Shown piece after piece: positions 19,727 through 29,162 of a stretch of 64,000 bases of DNA (positions are counted from its first letter, which is position 1; each line of letters opens with the position of its first letter). A program made the translations under genes and the position numbers. The DNA is taken from assembly GCF_000015045.1 (NCBI RefSeq), contig NC_008609.1, positions 1,479,001-1,543,000 on the forward strand. Reading direction: 5' to 3'. The DNA comes from Pelobacter propionicus DSM 2379 (GTDB lineage: Bacteria > Desulfobacterota > Desulfuromonadia > Geobacterales > Pseudopelobacteraceae). The notes beneath the pieces were generated by a model that worked only from the letters and a program-made list of their open reading frames with translations, had not been told where the DNA came from and did no database searches.

Positions 19727-20758
19727 TCAGTCGTTGTTCAGGAAACGGCTCAACAGGCGGGCTGTATAGTCGACGATGGGGATGACGCTGGAATAACCCA
19801 TGCGGGTGGGGCCGATGATTCCCAGCATCCCCACGGCGTTGCTGCTGGTGACGAATCGCGAGGTGATCAAGCTGACGCCGGCGGTCTGGCTGAGCGGGGC
19901 TTCGGATCCGATGAAAATGCGCACACCCTCGGCGGACATGCAGCGGCCGAGCAGCTGCAGCAGGCGCCCCTTTTCCTCGAAGGCCCGGAAAATGTCCCTC
20001 ATTCTGGTTACATCGCTGAACTCCGGTTGGTCCAGGATGCGGGCCTGCCCCTCCAGGAATATTTCGTCTCGTTCCACGCTCACCGCCTGCTTGCTGATGC
20101 GCAGTGCCTGGGAGAGCAGGTGGTCGTACTGGGTCTTTTCCTTTTTCATTTCTTCCAGGATCCGTTCCCTGGCCTGGGAGATGGTCAGCCCCTGCATCAG
20201 TTCGTTCAGGTAGTTGCCCATTTTTACCAGGTCGTCCGGAGAAATTTCCTCATCCGTTTCCACCAGCCTGTTTTGCACCGATCCGTTCCTGGAGACAAGG
20301 ATGGCCAGCACCCGGCGGGGTCCCAGGTGGATGAATTCGATGTAGCGGAACACGTCGGAGGTTATGCTGGGGGCCACCACGATGCCCATGTAGTTGGACA
20401 GGGACGAGAGGGCGCGGCTGGTTTCCTTAAGGATCTCGGTCAGTCCCGCGCCGGACCGGCGACAGCTGTGGATGATCTGTTTCTTCTCTTCGCGGGTCAC
20501 CTTGCGCAACGCCACCAGTGAATCTACGTAGAAACGGTAGGCCTTTTCGGTGGGGATTCTTCCCGCGGAGGTGTGGGGCGAGGTCAACAGCCCGAGTTCC
20601 TCCAGATTGGCCATGACGTTGCGGACCGTTGCCGGTGAGAGCGTCATGGCGTGTCGGCGGGCCACGGCGCTGCTGCCCACCGGTTCGGCTGTCGCGATAT
20701 AGTCTTCGACGATGGCCTCGAGTATCTGTCTGCTTCTTGGTGAGAGCTTCACATCCAT
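19727..20758 (-). CDS. hrcA: Heat-inducible transcription repressor HrcA
   Basis: Repressor of class I heat-shock genes that binds the CIRCE element and is kept active by GroEL. The 343-residue protein has the N-terminal winged helix (SPRSRQILEAIVEDYI, EPVGSSAVA, LSPATVRNVMANLEELGLL) and the GAF-like middle and C-terminal dimerisation region ending near GMLGIIGPTRMGYSSVIPIV, which is the family signature. The ATG at 20758 has a GAGG site. It is the first gene of the operon and controls itself through the CIRCE element 18 bases upstream. Confidence 0.97.
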   Translation of the reverse strand: MDVKLSPRSRQILEAIVEDYIATAEPVGSSAVARRHAMTLSPATVRNVMANLEELGLLTSPHTSAGRIPTEKAYRFYVDSLVALRKVTREEKKQIIHSCRRSGAGLTEILKETSRALSSLSNYMGIVVAPSITSDVFRYIEFIHLGPRRVLAILVSRNGSVQNRLVETDEEISPDDLVKMGNYLNELMQGLTISQARERILEEMKKEKTQYDHLLSQALRISKQAVSVERDEIFLEGQARILDQPEFSDVTRMRDIFRAFEEKGRLLQLLGRCMSAEGVRIFIGSEAPLSQTAGVSLITSRFVTSSNAVGMLGIIGPTRMGYSSVIPIVDYTARLLSRFLNND

Positions 20759-20775
20759 TCCATGACCTCAAAAAA

Positions 20776-20802
20776 ATAGCACTCATGACTGGAGAGTGCT
20801 AA
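20776..20802 (-). promoter_or_regulatory. CIRCE operator
   Basis: Inverted repeat TTAGCACTC-N9-GAGTGCTAT on the minus strand, one base away from the perfect CIRCE consensus. It lies between the promoter and the hrcA start, where bound HrcA would block transcription of the operon. Confidence 0.97.
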
Positions 20803-20812
20803 TTTCCTTCTG

Positions 20813-20841
20813 AATTTAATCAGTGACCTATGATTTGTCAA
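20813..20841 (-). promoter_or_regulatory. Sigma-70 type promoter of the hrcA operon
   Basis: TTGACA (20841-20836), a 17-base spacer and TAAATT (20818-20813) on the minus strand. The expected start of transcription falls just before or in the CIRCE element, the normal arrangement for class I heat-shock operons. Confidence 0.85.
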
Positions 20842-20954
20842 GGGGATTTGCCGGTCTGATCCGTTATCGGAAACCTGTCCGCCTGTTTCGCATGCCCTGC
20901 CCGGAATGTCGGGTCGAATGGAGAAGCGTCACCGTGTGTTGCCTCTCCAATGTA

Positions 20955-20970
20955 TGTGATTTCGATCACG
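20955..20970. promoter_or_regulatory. CRP/FNR-family-like palindrome
   Basis: TGTGATTTCGATCACG fits the CRP-type pattern TGTGA-N6-TCACA with one mismatch. It lies in the 375-base region between hrcA and the PilZ-type gene, 207 bases upstream of the latter. The remainder of this region (20842-21177) shows AT-rich promoter-like sequence near 21010-21035 and no gene. Confidence 0.4.
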
Positions 20971-21177
20971 AACACCCGATTCTTTTTTTCACATGTGGCT
21001 TTCCAAGGGATTGTAATGTTTTGATTTTATGCTACTGTAGGACGCTGTGGGGTGGTGTGCGCAACGGTTGGACCGTTTCACCCCCGGCATGGGCGGTAGG
21101 GTCCGGAGGTGATCGGCTGAAAACGGCGGAGAAGCCCGCGACGCCTCCCAGCCACTAGTTGCAGAGGAGAAACGGCA

Positions 21178-23247
21178 ATGTCTGTCCCCCCCCCCGACTG
21201 TCCCCAGGACGTCCCGCAGGGCCGGGAAGCGAGCAACGGCAAAAGCGTTAACAGGCGGCAGTTGGTCAACAAGCTGAATTTTATTAATTTTCAGGATGAA
21301 ACCATCATCGCCCATTTCAGACACGCGAAGTATGACAGCAGCCTCGGCCTGAAGATCAAGCCGCTTCCCTGCGCCGGGGAGCAGCTCGACTGCTGCTGGG
21401 TGGATACAGCAGCGCTTCCCCAGGTCATGAGGAATTACCAGTTCGACCACCTGCTGATTCCCGACGGGAAAAAACCGCTCCTGGCGCGGCCCAAACTGAT
21501 CAACAGCAGCGCGGAGGGGATCAGTTTTCTGCTTCCGCTTACCTGCCGCGAGTTCAAGTTGAGAAAGATAAAGCGCCATCCCGTCGCGGGGATCAGGGCC
21601 CAGTTCACCCAGAACAGTGCGCCCTTCCACGGCGTTTTGATGGATTTCACGCCGGTCGCCCTGCGGGTGGAGGGGGACCAGGATGCACCCCAGACATTCA
21701 GCTGGATCAACCCCGATATCCCCGTTGACCTGCACCTCTATGACGGGGATCAACTGATCTATTCCGGTGAGTGCAGCATCATCCGCTCCAGCACCAGGCA
21801 GTCAACGCGAACCTTTGTGCTCAGCCCGGTCAACAGCTCCATCCGCAGGTTTCCGCCGAAACAGTACCGTACCCGGCGACACCAGTTGGTGCCCGCGCCC
21901 AACGTCGTATTCAGGCACCCTTTAATCGCATCGACGATCAACCTGAAGGCGGTTGACCTGTCCGGTGCCGGTGTGGCGGTGATGGAGAACGAAGAGGATT
22001 CGGTGCTGATGCCGGGCATGATCATACCGGAACTTGAGCTGGCCCTTGCCCACGGCTTCAGTATTGCCTGCAAGGCCCAGGTGCTCTCCCGCAATGTCAT
22101 CGACAAGGGGGATGGGGAGAGGGATGTCAGGTGCGGCCTGACGATCCTGGACATGGATATCCACCAACATGTGCGGCTCCTGTCCCTTCTGCACCAGGCC
22201 GGCAACAGTCACTCCTATGTCTGCAACAACGTGGATATGGACGCCCTGTGGGACTTCTTCTTCGAAACCGGATTCATCTATCCGGAAAAGTATGCCTTCT
22301 TTCAGGCCCGCAAGGAGGAGATCAAGAAGACCTATATCAGGTTGTACGAAGAGACGCCCCACATCGCGCGGCACTTCATCTACCAGGACCGGGGGGCGAT
22401 CCTGGGGCACATGGCTATGGTGCGCTTCTATGAGAACTCCTGGCTGATCCACCACCATGCCGCGCGCAAGACCGTTTCGCTGAAGGCCGGGCTGACGGTG
22501 CTCAATCAGATCACCCAGTACGTGAATGAGCTGCATAACCTCTATTTTGCCCATCTGCACTATGTCTACTGCTATTTCAGGCCGGCCAACAAGTTCCCCA
22601 ACCGGGTGTTCGGAGGCTTTGCACGCCAACTCGCCAATCCCCGGGGCTGTTCGCTGGACGAGTTCGCCTATGCCCATTACCTGAAGAAGGAGGGCGAGGA
22701 GCGCCGCGGGATGCCTGGCGGCTGGGAACTGGTCGAGACCAATGGCGCCTCCGACTTGACCGAGCTGGGAAACTTCTATGGCTATGTGTCCGGCGGTCTG
22801 ATGATCGATGCCTTTGACCTGCGACCCGAAACGTCCTGCCTCGATGACCTGGAAGAAGAGTACCGGCGTCTGGGGTTCGTCAAGAAGCGGCGCTTCTACT
22901 CGCTGTTTCACGAAGGAACCTTGAAGGCCCTGGCGATTACCACGATCACCGATGCCGGTTTCAATATGGCTAATCTCACCAACTGCGCTACGCTGATGGT
23001 GTTGGATGAAACCATCCCCCGCCAGGTAGTGGATATATCCCTTGAAAAACTGTCGAGCCAGTATGAGGGCGAGGAGATGCCGGTGCTGATCTATCCCCGC
23101 GCCTATGTCGAACAGCAGTCCATACCCTATGAAAAGATGTACATGCTCTGGATTCTGAACCTGCGCTACCTGGACGACTTCTTCAAATATTGCGACGACC
23201 TGTTCGGGGGGGACGAGAAAGGTGCCCGTACTGGCGACACGCGGTGA
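21178..23247 (+). CDS. PilZ-domain protein with large C-terminal domain
   Basis: A 689-residue soluble protein. After an N-terminal region of unknown fold, a PilZ domain is suggested by the basic KQYRTRRHQ near residue 230 and VDLSGAGVAV near 260 (the [D/N]xSxxG motif), i.e. a probable receptor for cyclic di-GMP. The C-terminal 350 residues contain HMAMVRFYENSWLIHHHAA and conserved-looking Tyr/Phe-rich segments reminiscent of an acyltransferase (GNAT-like) fold, but this is uncertain. The ATG at 21178 has an AGGAG site. It lies directly next to the HD-GYP gene (4 bases between stop and start), so the pair probably makes one c-di-GMP response unit. Confidence 0.75.
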   Translation: MSVPPPDCPQDVPQGREASNGKSVNRRQLVNKLNFINFQDETIIAHFRHAKYDSSLGLKIKPLPCAGEQLDCCWVDTAALPQVMRNYQFDHLLIPDGKKPLLARPKLINSSAEGISFLLPLTCREFKLRKIKRHPVAGIRAQFTQNSAPFHGVLMDFTPVALRVEGDQDAPQTFSWINPDIPVDLHLYDGDQLIYSGECSIIRSSTRQSTRTFVLSPVNSSIRRFPPKQYRTRRHQLVPAPNVVFRHPLIASTINLKAVDLSGAGVAVMENEEDSVLMPGMIIPELELALAHGFSIACKAQVLSRNVIDKGDGERDVRCGLTILDMDIHQHVRLLSLLHQAGNSHSYVCNNVDMDALWDFFFETGFIYPEKYAFFQARKEEIKKTYIRLYEETPHIARHFIYQDRGAILGHMAMVRFYENSWLIHHHAARKTVSLKAGLTVLNQITQYVNELHNLYFAHLHYVYCYFRPANKFPNRVFGGFARQLANPRGCSLDEFAYAHYLKKEGEERRGMPGGWELVETNGASDLTELGNFYGYVSGGLMIDAFDLRPETSCLDDLEEEYRRLGFVKKRRFYSLFHEGTLKALAITTITDAGFNMANLTNCATLMVLDETIPRQVVDISLEKLSSQYEGEEMPVLIYPRAYVEQQSIPYEKMYMLWILNLRYLDDFFKYCDDLFGGDEKGARTGDTR

Positions 23248-23251
23248 TGCC

Positions 23252-25216
23252 ATGGATCCTGCCGATCTGTCACAAAGCCAGCTCTACAACAGCCGGATAA
23301 TCGACTCCTACCTACGTCTGATCCGCTTCCGCTACGGCTACGTTAACGTGGGTGAACTGCTCGAGTATGCGGGAATGAAGGAGTATGAGGTTGCCGACCA
23401 GGGGCACTGGTTCAACCAGGAGCAGGTGGACCGTTTTTACGAGAAGCTGGTCCAGATGACCGGGAATCCGGGCATCGCCCGCGAGGCCGGCCGTTATGCG
23501 GCATCCCCCGATGCCCTGGGCGCCATGAGAAAGTATGTCCTCGGTCTGGTGGGCGCGGCCCACACCTTCGAGCTGATCGACAAGACCGCCGCCAACTTTG
23601 CCAGATCATCCCACTACAAATCGCGCAGGATCGCCGCCAACAGGGTCGAGGTGGTGGTGAGCCCTGTCGTGGAAGGGTTGGAAAAACCGTTCCAGTGCGA
23701 GAACAGGATCGGTTTTTTCGAGACCATTGTGCTGATGTTCAACTACAAGAACCCCGTTATCCGTCATCCGGAGTGCGCCTTCAAGGGGGGGCGGGTCTGC
23801 CGCTATATCATCTCCTGGGAGAGAACCCTTGCCGACGTATTCAAGAAGGTAAGAAACATCGTGGCCCTGTTGCTGGCCCTCTGCAATCTGGGTTTGCTGC
23901 TGACGGGGCAGGTGGCACTCCTGAAGAACAGCCTGCCGCTTTCGCTGTTGCTGCTGCTGGTCGTGGTTATTGCCGCCGCGGAAAGCGAGAAGCGGGAGCT
24001 CGTCGCGAGCCTCAACAACACCAGGGATTCCAGTGAAAACCTGCTGGAACAGATCAATATCAATTACAGCAACGCCCTGATGACCAACGAGGTGGGGCAG
24101 GCGCTGAGCATGTACATGACGACCGGTGAGGTGCTCGCCAGTGTTGCCCGGATCATGGAGAATCGGCTCAACTACGACCGGGGTGTCATTCTCCTGGCCA
24201 ATGCGGAAAAAACCAGGCTGGAGATACATGCCGGCTACGGCTACTCTTCCGACCAGTTGCTCGTTTTCGACAATCTCTCCTTCAGTCTGGACAATCCCGA
24301 ATCCACGGGGATTTTTTTCAGTTGTTTCCGGGAGCGGCGGCCGCTGCTGGTCAATGATCTGAAGGACGTGGAGGGAAGTCTCTCCCCCCGCAGCCTGAAC
24401 ATTGTCCGGCAGATCGGCACACGCTCGTTCATCTGCTGTCCCATTGTCTGCGAGGGGGACACCATCGGCGTACTGGCCGTGGACAACGTGAATACCAAGA
24501 AACCGCTGGTCCAGAGCGACATCAGCCTGCTGATGGGGATCTCGTCGGTTATCGCCATCAGTATCCGCAACAGCGAACTGATCGAGGCCCGTTTGCGCCA
24601 GTTCCATTCTGTTCTGCACGTGCTGGCGGCCAGCATCGATGCCCGCGACTCACTCACCGCCGGTCATTCGGAAAAGGTCACTGAATACGCCCTGGACATC
24701 TGCCGGGAGCTGGAACTGCCCTCTGATTTCTGCGAGGTGATCCGGGTTGCCGCGCTGCTCCATGACTACGGCAAGATCGGCGTTCCGGACACGATACTGA
24801 AGAAGCCGGACCGGCTGACCGACGAAGAGTACGAGATCGTCAAGACCCATGTGAACAAGACGACCGAGATTCTCTCCCAGGTTAGTTTCGAGGGGATCTA
24901 CCGCGAGGTGCCGGATATCGTCGCGGCGCACCACGAAAAACTGGACGGCAGCGGTTATCCGCTGGGACTTAAGGGGGAGGCCATTCCCCTGGGCTCCAGG
25001 ATCATTTCGGTTGCGGACTACTTCGAAGCCATCACTTCCAAGCGCCATTACCGCGACCCCATGCCGGCGCAGGAGGCCTTCGACATCCTGCGCAAGGAGA
25101 GTGTTAACCACCTGGATAGACGCCTGGTGGAGGCCTTTATCTCCACCTATGAGAAAAACGCTTCCCGGGAAGCGGGCGAAGGCAGGTTGCCCGAAGAGCG
25201 GGACCTCGGGCACTAG
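23252..25216 (+). CDS. Membrane-associated GAF / HD-GYP cyclic di-GMP phosphodiesterase
   Basis: A 654-residue signalling protein. An N-terminal globular domain resembling the V4R/haem-NO-binding-associated type (about 1-180, with HPECAFKGGRVCRY), two adjacent membrane helices (about 200-250), a coiled coil, a GAF domain (about 290-450) and a canonical HD-GYP domain: HSEKVTEYA, LLHDYGKIG (about 502-510) and HHEKLDGSGYPLGL (about 559-572). All metal-binding and GYP residues are present, so it should hydrolyse cyclic di-GMP. A GTG start at 23222 overlapping the PilZ gene is possible; the ATG at 23252 is preferred. The pairing with a PilZ protein supports a joint role. Confidence 0.9.
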   Translation: MDPADLSQSQLYNSRIIDSYLRLIRFRYGYVNVGELLEYAGMKEYEVADQGHWFNQEQVDRFYEKLVQMTGNPGIAREAGRYAASPDALGAMRKYVLGLVGAAHTFELIDKTAANFARSSHYKSRRIAANRVEVVVSPVVEGLEKPFQCENRIGFFETIVLMFNYKNPVIRHPECAFKGGRVCRYIISWERTLADVFKKVRNIVALLLALCNLGLLLTGQVALLKNSLPLSLLLLLVVVIAAAESEKRELVASLNNTRDSSENLLEQININYSNALMTNEVGQALSMYMTTGEVLASVARIMENRLNYDRGVILLANAEKTRLEIHAGYGYSSDQLLVFDNLSFSLDNPESTGIFFSCFRERRPLLVNDLKDVEGSLSPRSLNIVRQIGTRSFICCPIVCEGDTIGVLAVDNVNTKKPLVQSDISLLMGISSVIAISIRNSELIEARLRQFHSVLHVLAASIDARDSLTAGHSEKVTEYALDICRELELPSDFCEVIRVAALLHDYGKIGVPDTILKKPDRLTDEEYEIVKTHVNKTTEILSQVSFEGIYREVPDIVAAHHEKLDGSGYPLGLKGEAIPLGSRIISVADYFEAITSKRHYRDPMPAQEAFDILRKESVNHLDRRLVEAFISTYEKNASREAGEGRLPEERDLGH

Positions 25217-25231
25217 CCTGCCTCACACCCC

Positions 25232-26041
25232 TCAGGAAAGCGGCTTGCAGCCCCGGCAGGCGATCAGCGGGGTGTAGGTGAAGCGCCGCGGGTCGGCGAA
25301 AAAGACCTTGAATTCCTCCAGAAACTCCTCGAATCCCCCCTCGTACTCGGCGAACGGGTAGCCTGAATTCCGGGCCGCCACCTCCAGCTTCTTTGTCCAG
25401 TTGTAGCCGTCCATGTCCGTCAGGGGGCCGTAGATCAGATGGTGGTGGTCCATGTGGACGCTGATGTCCGTGAACTGCATGTCGTAGAGGAACGAATAAA
25501 GTTTCCGGCCGATATGGGGGTCGAAGTCGTGCCTGGTCTCCAGTTCGGCCATAACCCCCTGGATGGCGTCTTCCAGGCGAGGTGAGAGGCCGTAGTGGTT
25601 CAGGCAGTTGTGATCAAGGTCGATCAGGCAGAGTATGCCTCCCGGATTGAGCAGTTCCGACAGGTTGCGAACAATCTCGACGCTTTTGGCGCGGTGGTAC
25701 TCCAGCACAAAGCGCACCCAGATGAAGTCGAATCCACCCAGCCCGTCCAGGGGGTGGTAAAAATCACGCTGTACGAAGCTTAAGCCCTCTGTGCCGTAAT
25801 GCTCGGTTGCATGCCTGATTCTGGACTCCGAGGCGTCTATGCCGACAGCCTCGCCCCCGGGCTGGATCAGGCTGTGCAGAAAAGCGGTGGTCTTGCCCGA
25901 GCCGCAACCCACGTCGGCCACCCGCATGCCGGGACGTATGCCGGCCCAGCCTGCCTGTCTGGCAATCGCCTCGCCACCGGTCTTGATGTCGAGGCGGAGC
26001 GCCTCGTCCTGGTGCTCCATGATATAGCCTGTCGTACCCAT
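25232..26041 (-). CDS. Class I SAM-dependent methyltransferase
   Basis: A 269-residue cytoplasmic methyltransferase. Motif I is VADVGCGSGKTTAFL (about residues 41-55), the acidic ribose-binding residue lies in VGIDASESRI (about 68), and LLNPGGILCLIDLDHN follows at about 130. The C-terminal part ends in two cysteines (ACRGCKPLS) of unknown role. The start ATG at 26041 has a G-rich ribosome site; the 64 residues upstream in frame look non-coding. The substrate is unknown. It converges with the HD-GYP gene, 15 bases between stops, and no terminator is visible there. Confidence 0.82.
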   Translation of the reverse strand: MGTTGYIMEHQDEALRLDIKTGGEAIARQAGWAGIRPGMRVADVGCGSGKTTAFLHSLIQPGGEAVGIDASESRIRHATEHYGTEGLSFVQRDFYHPLDGLGGFDFIWVRFVLEYHRAKSVEIVRNLSELLNPGGILCLIDLDHNCLNHYGLSPRLEDAIQGVMAELETRHDFDPHIGRKLYSFLYDMQFTDISVHMDHHHLIYGPLTDMDGYNWTKKLEVAARNSGYPFAEYEGGFEEFLEEFKVFFADPRRFTYTPLIACRGCKPLS

Positions 26042-26360
26042 GTTCCCCCCCTTTGGAAAAATCAGACCCGCCCCTTGGGTTCCGCAGCCGCGGGTCGGAA
26101 GAAATCGTTGCGTTTGTCGCCGATACAACGTACTACAACATTTGTCGTCGATGGGGCTGCCGGGCCTGAGGTTCGCATCTCCTGGATGCGTGGTCAGGGC
26201 TGGCGAATTGCCGGATTCAGCTCGATTCGCCATTGAGGTCTCACGGCTTCTGGTATATCAGACCGCTTGCCGTTGCAAAAGCAATAAATTGAATAATACT
26301 GGACGGTATGCTCGGGGGAGATCTCTTTGCCTTCCCGGCGGTCAAGGTACGGAGGGGACA
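26042..26360. other. Divergent intergenic region
   Basis: 319 bases between the methyltransferase and fadL-type genes. No gene is supported. Near the fadL side an AT-rich patch (26273-26300) holds the palindrome TTGCAAAAGCAA followed by TAATAC, which may combine a promoter with an operator; the hexamer spacing (15) is short. Confidence 0.35.
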
Positions 26361-27581
26361 ATGGACAGCATGGGAAGGCGTGTGGTTGTGGCGGCGCTGC
26401 TCTGCGCGGCAACCGTTACAGGAGGCGTACATCCGGCCCTGGGGTCGGGATTCGGCATCTTCACCCAGGGCGCATCGGCCCTTGGTCAGGCCGATGCGGT
26501 TGTCGCCCACGGGGATGGGCCTTCGGCGCTCTTTTTTAATCCGGCCCAGATCAACGGCTTAGCCGGGACCCAGCTTGAGTTCGGTACCACCCTGATCTTC
26601 CCCCACCGGGAGTATAAAGACTCCAGCGGCGATGTTTCGCACACCAAGGATTCGGTCTTCTACCCCAGCAGTTTCTATCTGACCCATGCATTCAACGACA
26701 GCATCAGCGCCGGCCTGGCCGTCTTCAACCCCTTCGGGCTGGGAACCGACTGGGGCGGGGACTGGCCGGGGCGCTACATCGCCACCACGTCCAAGATAAC
26801 CACCTACAACATCAACCCGGTGGTCTCCTGGCGCATCGCTCCCTTTCTCTCCATCGCCGCCGGTCTGGATATCGTGCAGCTGGATGCGACGTTTAAGAAC
26901 AAGATCTTTACTCCTTCCGGCGATGTGAAGCAGAAATTCACCGGCGACGGCACGGGCCTGGGCTACAACCTGGGGCTGTTCATCGATGCCGGAAAGGGGA
27001 TCACTATAGGCGCCTCCTACCGCAGCGAGGTGAAGATCGATATCGACGGAAAAGACGAGTTCAGCCCAGCGGTCTATCCTGATATGGACGGAAAAACCTC
27101 TCTGAAATTGCCCCAGCAGGTTTTAGCCGGTGTGGCCTGGCAGGCCAGCGACCGGTTGGTAGTGGAGACCGGCATGCGCTGGGAGGACTGGAGATCCTTC
27201 AAGCAACTGCGCATCAGCTTGGACCAACCGGGGGGGGGCTCCACCGTCGCAACCTATCCCCGCAATTGGCACTCCACCTTTGCCGTGAACGCCGGTGGGA
27301 AATACCGGTTTAACGATAGCCTGTCAATCATGGCCGGCTACCTGTACGGCTGGAACCCGGTGCCGGACAGCACCTTTGAGCCGGCCATCCCCGACTCCGA
27401 CAGCCATCTCTTCTGTCTGGGTGGGGAGCTGCGCCGGGGGAGCATGACCCTCAGTCTGGGGTACGGCTACCAGCTCCAGAAGGGGCGCAGTAAGTCCACC
27501 AACCAGTACGGCTCTGTCGCCAACGGCGACTATGACTCCGACCTGCATCTCCTGGCCCTCAGCCTGGGGTACCGCTTCTGA
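26361..27581 (+). CDS. FadL/TodX family outer-membrane transport protein
   Basis: A 406-residue outer-membrane beta-barrel of the FadL family, which takes up long-chain fatty acids or hydrophobic hydrocarbons. A signal peptide (about 1-30, ending near ALGSG) precedes the family's N-terminal hatch with GFGIFTQGASALGQADA and FFNPAQINGL (the NPA motif). Alternating aromatic strands run to the C-terminal SLGYRF, ending in Phe as required for barrel assembly. The ATG at 26361 has GGAGGGG upstream. The gene appears monocistronic; in Geobacter relatives such porins are linked to fatty acid or aromatic uptake. Confidence 0.9.
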   Translation: MDSMGRRVVVAALLCAATVTGGVHPALGSGFGIFTQGASALGQADAVVAHGDGPSALFFNPAQINGLAGTQLEFGTTLIFPHREYKDSSGDVSHTKDSVFYPSSFYLTHAFNDSISAGLAVFNPFGLGTDWGGDWPGRYIATTSKITTYNINPVVSWRIAPFLSIAAGLDIVQLDATFKNKIFTPSGDVKQKFTGDGTGLGYNLGLFIDAGKGITIGASYRSEVKIDIDGKDEFSPAVYPDMDGKTSLKLPQQVLAGVAWQASDRLVVETGMRWEDWRSFKQLRISLDQPGGGSTVATYPRNWHSTFAVNAGGKYRFNDSLSIMAGYLYGWNPVPDSTFEPAIPDSDSHLFCLGGELRRGSMTLSLGYGYQLQKGRSKSTNQYGSVANGDYDSDLHLLALSLGYRF

Positions 27582-27729
27582 ATTTCTCCGACCGGGGAGG
27601 CCATGGATTGCGGAAGATCGGGACAGGGGCGCACAGGCGCGGCAAATGGCTTGCCTCAGCCGTAAGAATAGGTTTATAGTTCGCATTTACGTTGTATCCC
27701 ACCACAGTGAAAAAGGAATACCCATACCC

Positions 27730-28548
27730 GTGTCCTGGCGCTCCATTGGCATATTCGATTCAGGGGTCGGCGGCCTGACGGTCCTGCGTGAGATCATCAA
27801 GGCCATGCCCCAGGAGGACACCATCTATTTCGGCGATACCGCCCGGGTGCCCTACGGCACCAAATCGCCGGAGACGGTGATCCGCTACGCCCATGAAATC
27901 ACTTCCTTCCTGGTCAGGCGCGACATAAAGCTGCTGGTTGTGGCCTGCAATACGGTGTCTGCGGTCGCCCTGAACGGACTGAAGCGCCACTTCCCCATCC
28001 CGGTGGTGGGGGTGATCGAGCCGGGCGCCAAGCGGGCGGTTGAGGTGAGCCGCAGCGGCCGCATCGGCGTCATCGGCACTGCCGGCACCATCAAGAGCAG
28101 CGCCTACAGCCGCGCCATCAAACGACTCAATGCCCAGGCCGAGGTGCTGACCCGCGCCTGTCCGCTCTTCGTGCCGCTGGCCGAGGAAGGGTGGATCGAC
28201 AACCAGGTGGCGCGCCTGACGGCCCAGAGCTACCTCCAGGATCTCAAGGAGGCCGGCGTGGACACCCTGGTGCTCGGCTGCACCCACTACCCGCTGCTGA
28301 AGCCGCTTATCTGCGAGACCATGGGGCCCGATGTCACCCTGGTGGATTCGGCCGAAGAGACCGCCCGCAGCGTGGCCGAGATCCTCTCCCGGAAGAAGCT
28401 TCTGCGCCCCCCCTCGGAAAAGGGGAACCACCACTACTTTGTCAGCGACGTCCCGGCCGCCTTCATCAGGGTGGGGAACCGCTTCCTGGGCGGACGTCTG
28501 GGCGATGTGTACCAGGTGAATCTTGATGACGAGCGGGAGGAAGGGTAG
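27730..28548 (+). CDS. murI: Glutamate racemase
   Basis: Makes D-glutamate for peptidoglycan. The 272-residue protein contains IGIFDSGVGGLTVL near the start, the first catalytic cysteine in VVACNTVSA (about residue 73) and the second in LVLGCTHYPLL (about 184), so both acid/base cysteines are present. The family start and an AAGGAA site favour the GTG at 27730; the long upstream extension overlaps fadL-type coding sequence and is not likely. It is followed after two bases by the GerMN gene, and this in turn overlaps the methyltransferase gene, making a three-gene operon. Confidence 0.95.
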   Translation: MSWRSIGIFDSGVGGLTVLREIIKAMPQEDTIYFGDTARVPYGTKSPETVIRYAHEITSFLVRRDIKLLVVACNTVSAVALNGLKRHFPIPVVGVIEPGAKRAVEVSRSGRIGVIGTAGTIKSSAYSRAIKRLNAQAEVLTRACPLFVPLAEEGWIDNQVARLTAQSYLQDLKEAGVDTLVLGCTHYPLLKPLICETMGPDVTLVDSAEETARSVAEILSRKKLLRPPSEKGNHHYFVSDVPAAFIRVGNRFLGGRLGDVYQVNLDDEREEG

Positions 28549-28550
28549 CC

Positions 28551-29162
28551 ATGGCGCCGGTACGACGCAAGAAGAGTACGATAAACCTGCTGGTCCCCTT
28601 CCTGATCATCGCCCTGGTGTTCGGTTTCCTGATCTGGAACAAGTACCGCGCCAGCCGCATGCCCAACCCCCGGCCCCATGTGCAGCACCCCTCGGGTAGC
28701 CGCAGGGTGGTGCTGTTCTTCGTGGCCGACGGGACCCGTCTTGCCCGGGAGGCCCGGGAGCTGGAGTCGTGCGCGGATACCGCCTCCTGTGTCAGGGAAA
28801 CCCTGAATGAGCTCTTCAACGGCCCGCTGGGGGAGCTGGACAAGGCTCTGCCTGAGGGGGCCCTGCTGAATAACGTGCGGGTGGAGGGGGATACGGCGCT
28901 GGTAGACCTGAGCCGCACCTTCGTGGATGCCATGCCATCGGGCAGTTCGGCCGAGATGATGGCGGTCTACTCCATCGTCAACACGGTCTGCGTCAATTTT
29001 CCCGCTATTACCAAGGTGCGGCTGACGGTGGCAGGGGAGGGGAACCTCATCCTGAAACACCTGGACCTGTCCGCACCGCTGACCGCCGACTATGGGCTGG
29101 AGGGGCCGCCCTCCGATGCCGCGAAACCATCACATACAGACACCACAGGGGGTACACCATGA
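28551..29162 (+). CDS. GerMN domain protein
   Basis: A 203-residue protein with a basic N-terminus, one membrane anchor (about residues 11-30) and a periplasmic GerMN domain (about 50-180; LFFVADGTRL, LFNGPLGE, VDLSRTFVDAMPSGSSAE). GerMN domains occur in sporulation protein GerM and in lipoproteins linked to the cell wall; in Gram-negative bacteria their role is not known, though position next to murI suggests a wall connection. The last four bases overlap the start of the next gene as ATGA. Confidence 0.88.
   Translation: MAPVRRKKSTINLLVPFLIIALVFGFLIWNKYRASRMPNPRPHVQHPSGSRRVVLFFVADGTRLAREARELESCADTASCVRETLNELFNGPLGELDKALPEGALLNNVRVEGDTALVDLSRTFVDAMPSGSSAEMMAVYSIVNTVCVNFPAITKVRLTVAGEGNLILKHLDLSAPLTADYGLEGPPSDAAKPSHTDTTGGTP

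Noticed and set aside
21922-23253. 443-residue minus-strand frame
   Set aside because: Antisense to the PilZ gene; no domain recognised, and codon positions fit the plus-strand gene.
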